Notes: generated by a model from the letters alone, not told the origin. Numbered from the stretch's first letter, positions 1 through 10,944 are shown. The stretch is 64,000 bases of DNA from Nocardioides renjunii (GCF_034661175.1 NZ_CP141058.1:62001-126000), one strand, 5' to 3'. Numbers and translations are program-made.

Positions 1-253
1 CATCAAGTGCGAGGGCAACCAGGTGACGCTCAACGGGCTGCCGTACTCCCCGCCCTACGTCATCGTCGGCATCGGCGACCCGGACGCCATCCAGGCCGAG
101 CTCACCACCGACCCGATCCTCGCGACCTACCGCGACTACACGCTCGTGCCGGGCGGCGGCGTCTCGTGGGACATGACCCCGCTCGAGACGGCGACGGCCC
201 CGTCCTACACCGGCCTGCTCGACCTCACCTACGCGACGCCGATCCCGGAGTAG
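1..253 (+). CDS. DUF881 family protein, C-terminal part (5' end outside window)
   Basis: The reading frame is open from base 2 and ends at a TAG at 251-253, so only the last 83 or so residues are present. The tail (IKCEGNQVTLNGLPYSPPY, then a IGDPDAIQAEL stretch) matches the conserved C-terminal region of DUF881 proteins, which are secreted or membrane-anchored proteins of unknown function in Actinobacteria and Firmicutes. In mycobacteria a DUF881 gene (Rv0012) sits one gene away from pknB, with trpG between them. Here the DUF881 gene converges directly on pknB and the last 29 bp of the two genes overlap tail to tail. Family assignment is fairly sure; function is unknown. Confidence 0.8.
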   Translation, partial: IKCEGNQVTLNGLPYSPPYVIVGIGDPDAIQAELTTDPILATYRDYTLVPGGGVSWDMTPLETATAPSYTGLLDLTYATPIPE

Positions 254-2059
254 TCCCGGGAGCGACCCGCGGTGGCGTCGGCGTGGTCGGCGTCTCCGTC
301 GGGAGCGTCGGCGTCTCGGTCGGCGTGGTGGGGGTCTCGGTCGGCGTCTCGGTCGGGGTGGTCGGCGTCTCGGTCGGTGTCTCGGTGGGCTCGACGAAGG
401 CGGAGACGAAGATCGTCACCGTGCTGCCCTGGTCGGCGGTGCCGCCCACCGGGATCTGGTCCACGACCGTGCCCCGCGGCTCGACCGACGCCGCGTCGAC
501 GCGTACGTCGGGCACGAAGCCGGCCTCGCGGATGGTCCGCTCCGCCTCGCCCTGGCGCAGCCCGCGCACGTCCGGCACCTGCGCGGGGCCGTCGGAGTAG
601 ACGATCGTGATCGTGGTGCCGTCGGCGACGGAGGTGCCGGCGGGCGGCGCGGTGCTGAGCACCTGGTTGCGCGGCTCGTCGGAGTCCTCCTCCTCGAAGC
701 GCACCTTGAGGCCCTGCTCGATCATCGCGGCGCGCGCGTCCTTGCGGAGGGTGCCGACGACGTAGGGCACCTCGACCTCGGGCCTGCCGAGCGAGAGCAC
801 GAAGTCGACTGACGAGTCCGGGTCGGCGAACACGTCGCGGTTGGGGTCCTGCGAGATCACCAGGTCGGCCTCGACCGTCTCCGACGGCTCGCGGTCGACC
901 TCGCCGACCCGGAGTCCGGCGTCGACGATCTTCAGCCGCGCCTCCTGCTCGGTCAGCCCGACCAGGTTGGGCACCGGCAGGCGCTCCGGCGAGTCCTCGA
1001 ACAGTAGCCCGTTGAGCGCCCACGCGCCCGCGCCGAGCAGCAGCACGGCCAGCAGTCCGCCGAGGATCCACCAGGCCGTACGACCGCGCGACTCCTGCGG
1101 CTCGCGCGGCGGCGGGCCGGAGGTCATCGTCGTGGTCGCGTCGGCCGGCGGGACCGCGGCGACGTACGCCGTCTCCGCCGCCGGCACGACCGCCGGCGCC
1201 TGGATCGGGTGGCCGGAGAGGTAGCGCTCGATGTCGGCCTTCATGGCTGCCGAGCTCTGGTAGCGGTCCTCGACGCGCTTGGCGAGGGACTTCATCACGA
1301 TCGCGTCGATCTCGGGGTCGAGCTGGTCGTCGAGGTCGGACGGCGGGGCGGCCTGCTCGCGCACGTGCTGGTAGGCCACGGCGACCGGGCTGTCGCCGAC
1401 GAAGGGCGGCCGGCCGGTCAGCAGCTCGTAGAGCATGCAGCCGGTCGAGTAGACGTCGGAGCGGGAGTCCACGGTCTCGCCGCGGGCCTGCTCGGGGGAG
1501 AGGTACTGCGCGGTGCCGACGACGGCCGCGGTCTGCGTCATCGTGGAGGACGCGTCGGAGATGGCGCGCGCGATGCCGAAGTCCATGACCTTGACGTCGC
1601 CCGTCGGCGTGAGCATCACGTTGCCGGGCTTGATGTCGCGGTGGATGATCCCGGCGCGGTGGCTGTAGTCGAGCGCGGACAGGACGCCGGCGGTGATCTC
1701 CAGGGCGCGCTCGGGCAGGATCTTGCGGCCCTCGCGGAGGATGTCGCGCAGCGTGCGGCCCTCGACGCACTCCATGACGATGTAGGGCTGGGCGACGCCG
1801 GACCCGTCGGTGGCCATCTCCTCACCGGTGTCGTAGGTCGACACGATGGCGGGGTGGTTGAGCGACGCCGAGGACTGGGCCTCGCGGCGGAACCGGGCCT
1901 GGAAGGTGGCGTCGCTCGCGAGGTCGGTGCGCAGCCGCTTGACCGCCACGGTGCGCCCGAGGCGCAGGTCCTTGCCCTTGCGGACCTCCGCCATCCCGCC
2001 CCGGCCGAGCAGCTCCCCGAGCTCGTAGCGGCCGCCGATCAGCGTCGGATCGGACTGCG

Positions 2060-2063
<4 letters not shown>
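225..2063 (-). CDS. pknB: Transmembrane Ser/Thr protein kinase PknB with three PASTA domains
   Basis: Receptor-type kinase that senses peptidoglycan fragments outside the cell and phosphorylates cell-wall and division proteins. The 612 residues hold a Hanks kinase domain (about 13-280; glycine loop GRGGMAEV, Lys42, HRDIKPGN with Asp143, DFG 161-163, activation-loop Thr174/Thr176), one membrane helix (about 330-350) and three extracellular PASTA domains (about 363-426, 430-490, 495-554). Mycobacterial PknB has four PASTA units. A threonine/proline/glutamate-rich tail made of TPTE repeats follows. The ATG overlaps the pknA stop by four bases (ATGA), which implies translational coupling. It is the last gene of the fhaA-to-pknB operon, and its 3' end runs 29 bp into the facing DUF881 gene. 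Confidence 0.95.
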
Positions 2064-3594
<1,531 letters not shown>

Positions 3595-3598
<4 letters not shown>

Positions 3599-5055
3599 TG
3601 GCTGATCACCGCCTCCATGACCGCCTTGGCGATCGGGCCGCCGAGCCGGCCGCCGGCGATCTCGCTGCGGGAGGTGTCGCTGGACTGCACCAGCACGGCG
3701 ACGGCGACCTGCGGCTCGTCGGCCGGGGCGAAGGAGACGAACCAGGCGTACGGCGGGCGGTCCGGCGTGGACTGGGCGGTGCCGGTCTTGCCGGCGACCT
3801 CGACACCCGGGATCTGCGCCGGCGTGGCGGTGCCGGAGCTGACGGTCTCCACCATCATCCGGGTCAGCTCGTCGGCTGTCGTGCTGGAGATGGCCTTGCT
3901 GATCGTCTCGGGGTCGGTGCGGTCGAGCACCGAGAGGTTCGGCGCGCGCACCTCGTCGACGACGTAGGGGCGCATCACGTCGCCGTCGTTGGCGATGGCG
4001 GCGACGACCATCGCCATCTGCAGCGGGGTCGCCGTCACGTTGGACTGGCCGATGCCGGACAGCGCGGTCTGCGGCGGGTCCATGTCGCGGGGGTAGAGCG
4101 ACGTGGCCTGGCCCCCGAGGTCCTCGAGCGAGGTGGAGTTGAAGCCGAACGCCTCCGCCTGGTCGGCCATCGCCTCGACGCCCAGCTCGTTGGCCAGGCT
4201 GAGGAAGGTCACGTTGCACGAGACCTGGAGGGCCTGGGTGAGGGTGATCCGGCGCCCGCCGCAGTCGCCGCCGTCGTAGTTGCCGACCGACGTGGTGGAC
4301 TGCGGCAGCTGGAACCGGAACCCGCCGGGCACCATCGAGTCGGCGTCGTAGTCGCCCGACTCGATCGCGGCCGCGGCGGTGACCAGCTTGAACGTCGACC
4401 CCGGCGGCAGCGTCGTGCCGATGCCGCGGTTGATGAGCGGCTGCCGCGGGTCGTTGTTGAGCTCGACGCTCAGGTCGCGCACCGCCCCGAAGTCGTGCGA
4501 GGCGAGGTTGTTGGGGTCGAAGGTCGGAGTCGAGGCCATCGCCAGCACGCGTCCGGTCGTCGGCTCGAGCGCCACGACCGCGCCCTGGGCGTCGCCCGGC
4601 AGGTTCTCCAGGCCCTCCCACGCGGCGTCCTGCGCGGCGGCGTCGATCGTCAGCTGGACGTTGCCGCCCTGGGGGTCGCTGTTGCTGAGCATGTCGACCA
4701 GCCGCGTGACGAACAGCCGCGAGTCGTCGCCGGACAGCACGGCGTTCTGCGACCGCTCGATGCCGGTCTGGCCGTAGAAGGAGAAGTAGCCGGTGACGGG
4801 GGCGTACTTGAGCGGCTGGGTGTAGGTGCGCTGGAACTCGTACCTGTCGTCGGACGGCACGCTGCGCGCGATCGCGTCGTTGCCGACGAGGATCGCGCCG
4901 CGCTCGCGCGAGTAGGCCGCGGTGATGACCCGGCGGTTGCGCGGATCGTCGGACAGGTCGTCGGCGCGGACGTACATCAGGTAGGTCGAGTTGACCAGGA
5001 GTGCGAGGAAGAGCACCAGGCAGAAGACCGACACGACGCGGATGGGCTTGTTCAC
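3595..5055 (-). CDS. pbpA: Penicillin-binding protein 2 (PbpA), class B transpeptidase
   Basis: D,D-transpeptidase that crosslinks peptidoglycan at the cell surface, working with the RodA-type polymerase encoded next to it. The protein of 486 aa has an N-terminal signal anchor (VVSVFCLVLFLALLV) and the three transpeptidase motifs: SxxK in PPGSTFKLV (active-site Ser), SxN in VSCNVTF and KTG in AGKTGTAQ. Its length and lack of a PASTA tail fit the PbpA group. The GTG start (VNKPIRVVS) overlaps the rodA stop by three bases, so the longer upstream open frame is not used. It is the fifth gene of the operon and very likely co-translated with rodA and pknA. Confidence 0.95.
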
Positions 5056-6458
5056 CGCAGCTTCACCACCTGGGTGCTCTCGCTGTCGGCCACCGAGTCG
5101 TCGACCGGGTCCAGGCGCGGAGCGGGGCGCCGGGCCTGGTCGGAGATGCGCAGCAGCAGGGCGACGACCACCCAGTTGGCCACCAGCGAGGAGCCGCCGT
5201 AGGAGAGGAACGGGGTGGTCAGGCCGGTCAGCGGGATGAGCCCGGTGACGCCGCCGATCACGACGAACACCTGCAGCGCGATGATCGCGCCCAGCCCCAG
5301 CGCCATCAGCTTGCCGAAGCCGTCGCGCGAGATCAGCGCGATGCGCAGCGCCCGCTCCACGATGAGGCCGTAGCAGAGCACGATCGCCATGACCGCGGTC
5401 AGCCCGAGCTCCTCGCCGACGGTGGAGAGGATGAAGTCGGAGTAGGCGAACGGCACCCGCTCCGGGAAGCCGTTGCCCAGACCGCGGCCGATCAGCCCGC
5501 CCCAGCCCATGCCGAACATCGCCTCGACGAGCTGGCCGCTGCCGGGGGACGCCTCGTAGTAGTCCATCGGGTGCAGCCAGAAGTTGAAGCGGTTCTGCAC
5601 GTTGCCGACGAAGGTGTACGCCGCCAGCGCGCCGGCGGCGAACAGCAGTCCGCCGACGACCAGCCAGCCGGGCCGCTCGGTGGCGACGTAGAGCATGGCG
5701 AGGAACAGCCCGAAGAACAGCAGCGACGACCCGAGGTCGTTCTGCAGGACCAGGATCATCATCGAGACGCCGAACATCGCCAGGATCGGGCCGAGGTCGC
5801 GACCCCGGGGCAGGTCGACGAAGACCACCCGCCGCCCCGCGAGCGCCAGGGCGTCGCGGTGCAGCACGAGGTAGCCGGAGAAGGCGACGACGAGCAGCAC
5901 CTTGGCGACCTCGCCGGGCTGGAAGCTGAAGCCGGCGACGTTGATCCAGATCCGGGCGCCGTTGATCTCGCCGCCGATGACGGGCAGGAACGGCAGGATG
6001 AGCAGCAGGATGCCGGCCAGGCCGGAGGTGTAGGTGAGCCGCTGCAGGGAGCGGTGGTCGCGCAGCAGGACGAGGGTGGCGACGAAGAGGATCACGCCGA
6101 GCGTCATCCACGTCAGCTGCTGGCGGGCGAACGTGTGCTGGTCGAGCCCGTTGGCCTCGTAGGTGAGGTCGAGGCGGCGCAGGATGGCGAGGCCGAGGCC
6201 GTTGAGCGCCGCGACGAGCGGCAGCAGCACGGGGTCGGCGTAGGGCGCGACGATGCGCACGGTCACGTGGGCCACCACGATGAGGGCGGTCAGCCACCCG
6301 CCGTAGCCGGCCAGGTCGGCCGGGACCACTCCCTCGACGCCGAGGCCGACGGCGGCGTACGCCCCGATCCCGACGGCCAGCGCCAGGACGAGCAGGAACA
6401 GCTCCGCGCCCCGGCGGCGCCGGTGCACGAAGCCCATGAGGGCACCGTTCTGGCTCAT
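5052..6458 (-). CDS. rodA: SEDS-family peptidoglycan polymerase RodA/FtsW
   Basis: Multi-pass membrane glycosyltransferase that polymerises lipid II into glycan strands with its partner PbpA. The 468-residue protein is almost entirely hydrophobic segments (about ten or more helices) and has SEDS-type features such as the FSFQPGEVAK loop, the STVGEELGLT segment, and a C-terminal TTPFLSYGGSSLVANW motif typical of RodA/FtsW. Its pairing with pbpA inside the pknA/pknB operon identifies it as the RodA ortholog of Actinobacteria rather than division FtsW. The ATG lies 13 bp after the pstP stop; another ATG seven codons in (MGFVHRRRR) is an alternative start. Confidence 0.94.
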   Translation of the reverse strand: MSQNGALMGFVHRRRRGAELFLLVLALAVGIGAYAAVGLGVEGVVPADLAGYGGWLTALIVVAHVTVRIVAPYADPVLLPLVAALNGLGLAILRRLDLTYEANGLDQHTFARQQLTWMTLGVILFVATLVLLRDHRSLQRLTYTSGLAGILLLILPFLPVIGGEINGARIWINVAGFSFQPGEVAKVLLVVAFSGYLVLHRDALALAGRRVVFVDLPRGRDLGPILAMFGVSMMILVLQNDLGSSLLFFGLFLAMLYVATERPGWLVVGGLLFAAGALAAYTFVGNVQNRFNFWLHPMDYYEASPGSGQLVEAMFGMGWGGLIGRGLGNGFPERVPFAYSDFILSTVGEELGLTAVMAIVLCYGLIVERALRIALISRDGFGKLMALGLGAIIALQVFVVIGGVTGLIPLTGLTTPFLSYGGSSLVANWVVVALLLRISDQARRPAPRLDPVDDSVADSESTQVVKLR

Positions 6459-6471
6459 CGACTCACCCCCG

Positions 6472-7719
6472 TCACTCCGAGCTGACGTCCTGGCGCGCCG
6501 CGTAGTTGTCCACGGTCAGCCGGGCGTCGTCGAGGTCGTCGGACTCGATGCCGTCACGCACCGCTTCGGCGTCGATCTCGCTGAGCAGGTCGAGGTCGAC
6601 GTCGGTGAGCTCGTAGGGGTGGGACAGCGAGAGGCCGGGCAGGTCGGCGTCGATGCCGCGGAAGATCGCGACCCGGCCGTCGTGCTCGGCGACGTAGAAC
6701 TGCTGCTGGCTCCACGACCAGCCCGCTGCGAGGACGACCCAGGCCAGGCCGAGCAGGATGGCGGCGACCAGCAGCCGGCGCAGCCACGCGTAGCGGCCCG
6801 GGGGCCGCGGGGCGTAGCGGGCGGCCTCGGGGTCGATCGGGTCGGCGGCGAAGGCTCCAGCCGGCACGTCGGCCGGCACGGGCGGGATCTCGCCGGTGTC
6901 GCCGGAGCGGTGCCCGCGGAACAGGCCGCCGACGGCGCCGCCGAGCGGCATCCGCCGCGGCAGGTCGGCCGCCGCCCCCACCAGCAGCGGCTGGAGGTCC
7001 GCGTCGGGTGCCTCCTCGGCGACGTCGGCCACGATGCAGGTCACGTTGTCGGTGCTGCCGGCCTCGAGGCTGGCGCGCACCATCTCGACGGCGGCGAAGT
7101 CGGGGGTGCCGGTCGAGAGGATGTCAGCCATCCGCTCCGGGCTCAGCGTGCCGCAGGCGCCGTCGCTGCAGATGAAGATGCGGTCGCCGGGCTCGGCCGG
7201 GACCTCGAACAGGTCGGGCTCCTCGTGGCGGATGCCGTCGAGCGCCTTGAGGATGAGGTTGCGGTGCGGGTGGCTCCGCGACTGCTCCTCGGTGATGCGG
7301 CCCTCGTCGATGAGGGACTGGACGAAGGTGTGGTCGTGGGTGAGCTGGCGCAGCTCGCCGTGGCGGTAGAGGTAGGCCCGGCTGTCGCCGATGTGGCCGA
7401 TCCCGAAGCGGCGGCCGTCGAAGAGCGCGATGGTCGCGGTGGTCGAGGTGCCGTTGAGGGCGGGGTCCTCCTCCACCAGCTCCGCGATCCGGTCGTCGGC
7501 ACGGTGCACGCCGCCGGCGACCTGGCCGAGGATGTCGTCGTCGGGCTCCTGGTCGAGCTTGCGCAGCGCCTGGACGGCGGTGCTCGAGGCGAGGTCACCG
7601 CGTACGGCGCCGCCGACGCCGTCGCAGACGGTGAGGAGCCAGGGCCCGGCGTAGCCGCTGTCCTGGTTCTCGCGGCGTACGCGCCCGACGTCCGAGATCG
7701 CCGAGTAGTGGAGGTACAT
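6472..7719 (-). CDS. pstP: PP2C-type Ser/Thr phosphatase PstP
   Basis: Membrane phosphatase that removes phosphate from PknA/PknB and their substrates. Of 415 aa, the first 230 or so form the PPM/PP2C domain with metal-binding signatures: RRENQDSGY near the N-terminus, VCDGVGG, GHIGDSRAYL, CSDGACGTL and GSTDNVTCI. A basic/proline linker and one membrane helix (RLLVAAILLGLAWVVLAAGW) follow, then a short extracytoplasmic tail of about 90 residues. The start MYLHYSAISDVGRVRREN fits the family; its ATG overlaps the fhaB stop by one base (TGATG), so the upstream in-frame extension is unlikely. Third gene of the operon. Confidence 0.94.
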   Translation of the reverse strand: MYLHYSAISDVGRVRRENQDSGYAGPWLLTVCDGVGGAVRGDLASSTAVQALRKLDQEPDDDILGQVAGGVHRADDRIAELVEEDPALNGTSTTATIALFDGRRFGIGHIGDSRAYLYRHGELRQLTHDHTFVQSLIDEGRITEEQSRSHPHRNLILKALDGIRHEEPDLFEVPAEPGDRIFICSDGACGTLSPERMADILSTGTPDFAAVEMVRASLEAGSTDNVTCIVADVAEEAPDADLQPLLVGAAADLPRRMPLGGAVGGLFRGHRSGDTGEIPPVPADVPAGAFAADPIDPEAARYAPRPPGRYAWLRRLLVAAILLGLAWVVLAAGWSWSQQQFYVAEHDGRVAIFRGIDADLPGLSLSHPYELTDVDLDLLSEIDAEAVRDGIESDDLDDARLTVDNYAARQDVSSE

Positions 7720-8204
7720 CACTTGCGCAGCTCCAGGATCGTCTTGCCGACGCGGACCTGGGTGCCGATGCCGATGGTGGTCGGCTGCGTGATCCGGACG
7801 GGGCCGACGTAGGTGCCGTTGGTCGAGCCGAGGTCCTCCACGAACCACTCGTCGCCGCTGGCCACCACCCGGGCGTGGCGGGTGGAGACGTAGTCGTCGT
7901 CGAGCTTGATCGCTGCATCGCTGCCCCGACCGATGAGGAGGGGCGCGTCGGCCAGCTCGGCGCGGATGCCGCTGTTCTCGCCGTCGACCACGAGGAGGTG
8001 GGTGGGGGCGCCGCGGCGGGGCTTCCGAACCTTGGGGGCCTTGCCGGACTTGCGACCGGAGGGCGCGGGCGCGCCACCGCGCGCGGTCTCGGGCACCCGG
8101 GCGCCGAACATGTCGGAGCGGATCACCGAGATCGCCGAGAGGACGAAGATCCAGAGGATGGCCAGGAAGGCCAGGCGGACGAGGAACAGGGTCAGCTCAG
8201 ACAT
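7719..8204 (-). CDS. fhaB: FHA domain protein FhaB (FipA-type) with N-terminal membrane anchor
   Basis: Small phosphothreonine-binding adaptor of 161 aa. Residues about 5-27 form one membrane helix (LFLVRLAFLAILWIFVLSAISV), then a basic linker (GRKSGKAPKVRKPRRG), then an FHA domain covering the rest, with the hallmark LIGRGSDAAI, STRHARV and EDLGSTNGTYV motifs. In mycobacteria the homologue binds phosphorylated division partners (FipA). Its ATG overlaps the last eight bases of fhaA and its stop overlaps the pstP start, so the three genes look translationally coupled. Confidence 0.93.
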   Translation of the reverse strand: MSELTLFLVRLAFLAILWIFVLSAISVIRSDMFGARVPETARGGAPAPSGRKSGKAPKVRKPRRGAPTHLLVVDGENSGIRAELADAPLLIGRGSDAAIKLDDDYVSTRHARVVASGDEWFVEDLGSTNGTYVGPVRITQPTTIGIGTQVRVGKTILELRK

Positions 8205-8913
8205 TCCATCCCCCGGCCTCGTCGCGTCCGCCGTCGATGCGAACCGTCATCTCGGTGTGCCCGATCTTGATCGTCGAGCCGTCGCGCAGGCGGGCGCGGG
8301 CGACCTTGGTGCCGTCGACCAGGATGCCGTTGGTCGAGCCGAGGTCGACCGCCTCGACGCCGTCGATGCTGACCTCCAGCTCGAGGTGGCGCCGGCTGAC
8401 GCCAGGGTCGTTGATGCGCAGGTCGGCCTCGGTGCCGCGGCCGATCACCAGGCCGGGCGGGCGCAGCGGGTGGCGGGTCCCGTTGACCTCGAGCGTGGCG
8501 TGGGAGGACCGGGTGCGCGTGCGGTGGTCGTTGTCGGTCACGCTCGCCTGCGCCTTGCTGCGGATCCGGAAGCGACCGGTGGTGAGGTCCTCGGCGGGCT
8601 CGAAGGCGATCGAGATCGGGCCGGTGAAGACGTAGCCCTGGGCGTCCGCGTGGTCCTGCAGCTGGTCGACGAGGTCCTGCTCGAGCGCCCGGCCCAGGCC
8701 GACGATGCGCTCGAGGTCTGTGGCCGACAGCTCGACGTGGAAGTCGTTGGGCACCAGGCGTCGCTGGCGGCTGAGCACCTGGGCGTTGTTGTCGCACTCG
8801 CGCTGCAGCGCGGCGGCGATCTCCACCGGCTGCACGGCGCTGCGGAAGGCGCGGGCGAAGACCCCGGAGATGGCGGACTCCAGCCGCTGCTCGAAGCGTT
8901 GCAGGGGGTTCAT
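8197..8913 (-). CDS. fhaA: FHA domain protein FhaA (DUF3662 plus FHA)
   Basis: First gene of the kinase operon. The 238-residue protein starts MNPLQRFEQRLE and has a DUF3662 domain (about 1-120, including FARAFRSAVQPVEIAAAL) followed after a short linker by an FHA domain (about 150-235, with VIGRGTEADLRI, SRRHLELE and VDLGSTNGILV). Mycobacterial FhaA is over 500 aa because of a long low-complexity linker, which is almost absent here. The family binds phosphorylated partners of PknB, including the lipid II flippase MurJ. An in-frame upstream extension exists, but a purine-rich GGAGAGGAGG lies about ten bases before the ATG at 8913 and supports this start. The 220 bp upstream to the tRNA should hold the operon promoter; I see no convincing hexamers there. 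Confidence 0.92.
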   Translation of the reverse strand: MNPLQRFEQRLESAISGVFARAFRSAVQPVEIAAALQRECDNNAQVLSRQRRLVPNDFHVELSATDLERIVGLGRALEQDLVDQLQDHADAQGYVFTGPISIAFEPAEDLTTGRFRIRSKAQASVTDNDHRTRTRSSHATLEVNGTRHPLRPPGLVIGRGTEADLRINDPGVSRRHLELEVSIDGVEAVDLGSTNGILVDGTKVARARLRDGSTIKIGHTEMTVRIDGGRDEAGGWNV

Positions 8914-9089
8914 CCTCAGGCCTCCTCTCCTCGCGGTGACGTCTCGTCGTGGTGGGCAGGCATCAGCCACCGCCCGGTCGGTGCGGCCAACCGTACCGGC
9001 CGCGTACGGGCAGGTGCGGGCACCGCCCCGCCGTGGGGATGGCCGTGTGGGCGGCCGTACGGGTGGCTCCGTCGACGCCCGCCAGCCGA

Positions 9090-9120
9090 TTGGGAGCGTC
9101 CCGCGGGCTTGGGGTAACCT
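9090..9120 (+). promoter_or_regulatory. Possible promoter of tRNA-Leu
   Basis: TTGGGA at 9090-9095 and TAACCT at 9115-9120 resemble -35 and -10 boxes, but the 19-bp spacer is longer than ideal. The -10 box ends 14 bp before the tRNA. This is inferred from position only. Confidence 0.35.
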
Positions 9121-9134
9121 GAGCCCCGCTTCAC

Positions 9135-9220
9135 GCGCGAGTGGCGGAACGGCAGACGCGCTGCGTTCAGGTCGCAGTGTCCGAAAGGGCGTGGGGGTTC
9201 AAATCCCCCCTCGCGCACCA
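9135..9220 (+). tRNA. tRNA-Leu, anticodon CAG
   Basis: An 86-nt class II tRNA that decodes CUG, the dominant leucine codon in this genome. The acceptor stem is GCGCGAG paired with CTCGCGC, followed by discriminator A and an encoded CCA (9218-9220). The anticodon arm is CTGCG-TTCAGGT-CGCAG with CAG in the middle of the seven-base loop. The T arm is GGGGG-TTCAAAT-CCCCC, and the long variable arm (TGTCCGAAAGGGCGT) is expected for leucine. It is a single tRNA gene closed by the hairpin at 9223-9254. I see no integrase or att-like duplication next to its 3' end. Confidence 0.97.
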
Positions 9221-9222
9221 CC

Positions 9223-9254
9223 ACGAAGGCCCCGGGTCACCCCGGGGCCTTCGT
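9223..9254 (+). terminator. Strong hairpin terminator after tRNA-Leu
   Basis: A perfect 14-bp stem (9223-9236 pairs with 9241-9254) with a four-base TCAC loop starts three bases after the tRNA CCA. There is no long T tract (CGTTCT follows), as is common for actinobacterial terminators. Confidence 0.85.
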
Positions 9255-9331
9255 CGTTCTCCGGGGTGGTGCGCCGACATCGCCGATCAATGCTGATGCG
9301 CGTTTGTCCACGTTTCTGTACACTTCCGACC

Positions 9332-10009
9332 ATGGAGCAGACAGACGTGAGGGGCCGGCCCGGGATCGACGTCCCCGACGCGCGTGGCCGCACCGGCCTC
9401 GACCAGGTCGGGCGCGACCTCGGCGGCAACCCCGACGTGGTGGTCCGCGACGTCGAGCTGCTGGCCGCCGGGTGGCACGTGCTGCGGCGCACGACGTTCG
9501 ACTACCGCGACTCGCGCGGAGGATGGAGCACGCAGCAGCGGGAGACGTACGACCGGGGCAACGGCGCCACGATCCTCCTGCACGACCGCGACCGGCGCAC
9601 GGTGCTGCTGACCCGGCAGTTCCGGTTCCCGGTCTACGTCAACGGGCACCCCGACGGCATGTTCGTCGAGACCGCGGCGGGCCTGCTCGACGACGACGAC
9701 CCGCTGACGGCGATCCGCCGCGAGACCGCGGAGGAGCTCGGGGTCACGGTCGGGGAGGTGACACCCGTGTTCGACCTCTGGATGAGCCCCGGGTCGGTCA
9801 CCGAGCGCCTGCACTTCTACGCCGCTCCCTACACGCCGGCCGACCGCACCGGCGCCGGCGGCGGGCTGGCCGACGAGGGGGAGGACATCGAGGTGCTCGA
9901 GCTCGACGTCGACGACGCGCTCGCCCGGCTGGGCGGCGAGATCGCCGACGCCAAGACCGTGCTGCTGCTGCAGTGGGCGGTCCTGTCGGGGCCCTTCGCT
10001 CGGCGCTGA
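9332..10009 (+). CDS. Nudix hydrolase, NudK / GDP-mannose pyrophosphatase type
   Basis: Predicted pyrophosphohydrolase of nucleotide-sugar or similar diphosphates. The 225-aa protein carries a Nudix box of the shortened NudK form: AGLLDDDDP, then AIRRETAEELGV. The downstream LWMSPGSVTERLHFY closely follows the NudK-specific MSPG-VTE-HF motif, where the glutamate helps catalysis. The N-terminal half (VRDVELLAAGWHVLRRTTFDY) also fits the GDP-mannose hydrolase / NUDT14 group. The ATG at 9332 follows a TACACT-like -10 element and was preferred over the long upstream frame, which runs through the tRNA. The gene is monocistronic; a short CCGCC-CATTA-GGCGG hairpin directly after the stop (10010-10024) may end it. 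The exact substrate is not certain. Confidence 0.85.
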   Translation: MEQTDVRGRPGIDVPDARGRTGLDQVGRDLGGNPDVVVRDVELLAAGWHVLRRTTFDYRDSRGGWSTQQRETYDRGNGATILLHDRDRRTVLLTRQFRFPVYVNGHPDGMFVETAAGLLDDDDPLTAIRRETAEELGVTVGEVTPVFDLWMSPGSVTERLHFYAAPYTPADRTGAGGGLADEGEDIEVLELDVDDALARLGGEIADAKTVLLLQWAVLSGPFARR

Positions 10010-10033
10010 CCGCCCATTAGGCGGAACCGGCCA

Positions 10034-10804
10034 TCAGCCGGAGCCGGCCCGGGCGTCGACCACCGGCACCCCGAGGGCCGCCAGCTCCCGCACGGTGCGG
10101 GAGTCCGCCGGCGCGTCGGTGATGACGCCGGCGACCCGGTCCAGGGCCAGCACGCCGAACGGGGAGGCGGCACCCATCTTCTCCACGCTCGCCAGCACGT
10201 AGGTCTCGGCCGCGCGGTCGGCGAGCAGCCGCTTCATCGCGGCCTCGTCGGCATCGCCCGTGGTCAGCCCGGCCTCGGGGTGCACGCCCGTGACGCCGAG
10301 GAAGAACAGGTCGGCGGACACCGCCGCCGCGGCCTCGGCAGCCGCGGCCCCGGACGTGACGGCGGAGTGCTTGAAGAGCCGGCCACCCAGCACGACCACC
10401 TCGGCGGTGGGGTGCTCGACCAGCGCCGCCGCGACGGTGACGCTGTGGGTCACCACGGTCACAGCGAGGTCCGCGGGGAGCGCCCGGGCCACCTCCAGCG
10501 CGGTCGTGCCGCCGTCGAGGAGCACGGTCGACCCGGACGGCACCAGGGCCACGGCGGCGGCCGCGACGCGCCGCTTGCTGTCGGTCGCCACGCTGCCCCG
10601 GGCGGCGTAGTCGCCGACCGCCGGCGAGACGGGCAGCGCGCCGCCGTAGACCCGCTGGCACAGCCCGGCCGCGGCCAGCTCGCGCAGGTCGCGTCGTACG
10701 GCGTCCTCGGTGACGCCGAGCTCCGCGGCGACGTCCTTGGCGACGACCCGCCCCTCGTCCCGCAGGCGGGCGAGCAGGAAGTCCCGCCGTTGTGCGACCA
10801 GCAT
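10034..10804 (-). CDS. DeoR-family transcriptional regulator
   Basis: Sugar-metabolism-type repressor of 256 aa. The N-terminus is a DeoR winged helix-turn-helix (RRDFLLARLRDEGRVVAKDVAAELGVTEDAVRRDL, with the family RDL-ELAAAGL-QRVYGGA continuation). The rest is the DeoR C-terminal sensor domain (about 75-235), with DGGTTALEVARAL and the KHSAVTSG loop expected to bind a phosphorylated sugar or nucleoside. No obvious target operon lies next to it; the nearest candidate is the secreted glucoamylase upstream. An in-frame start 18 codons further upstream (10858) is possible, but homology begins around MLVAQRRDFL. It converges on the Nudix gene. Confidence 0.87.
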   Translation of the reverse strand: MLVAQRRDFLLARLRDEGRVVAKDVAAELGVTEDAVRRDLRELAAAGLCQRVYGGALPVSPAVGDYAARGSVATDSKRRVAAAAVALVPSGSTVLLDGGTTALEVARALPADLAVTVVTHSVTVAAALVEHPTAEVVVLGGRLFKHSAVTSGAAAAEAAAAVSADLFFLGVTGVHPEAGLTTGDADEAAMKRLLADRAAETYVLASVEKMGAASPFGVLALDRVAGVITDAPADSRTVRELAALGVPVVDARAGSG

Positions 10805-10906
10805 GCGTTGCCTTCCATCCGTGCCCGGCGCCGTGCCTCGCGGGTCAGTCTCCCGCACGGGCGGCCGGTGGCGCGCGGTGGCGGGACGGGGCGGGGGCTC
10901 CGGTGT

Positions 10907-10938
10907 CTGGAGTCACCGGATATCCGGGGACCGCCGGG
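10907..10938. repeat. Dispersed 32-bp repeat, copy A (contains CCGGATATCCGG)
   Basis: This 32-bp stretch recurs on the opposite strand at 39646-39677 with one mismatch. Its core is the 12-bp palindrome CCGGATATCCGG. Both copies are intergenic. No open frame or known element accounts for it; it may belong to a genome-wide family of palindromic intergenic repeats. Confidence 0.8.
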
Positions 10939-10944
10939 ACAACA

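Noticed and set aside
8914..9134. Small ORF upstream of fhaA
   Set aside because: The only frame there is a compositionally biased Arg/Pro-rich stretch that continues through the tRNA gene; no ribosome binding site or family similarity.
9135..9260. tRNA-Leu as an integration site for a genomic island
   Set aside because: No integrase, no att-type duplication of the tRNA 3' end and no shift in gene style on either side.
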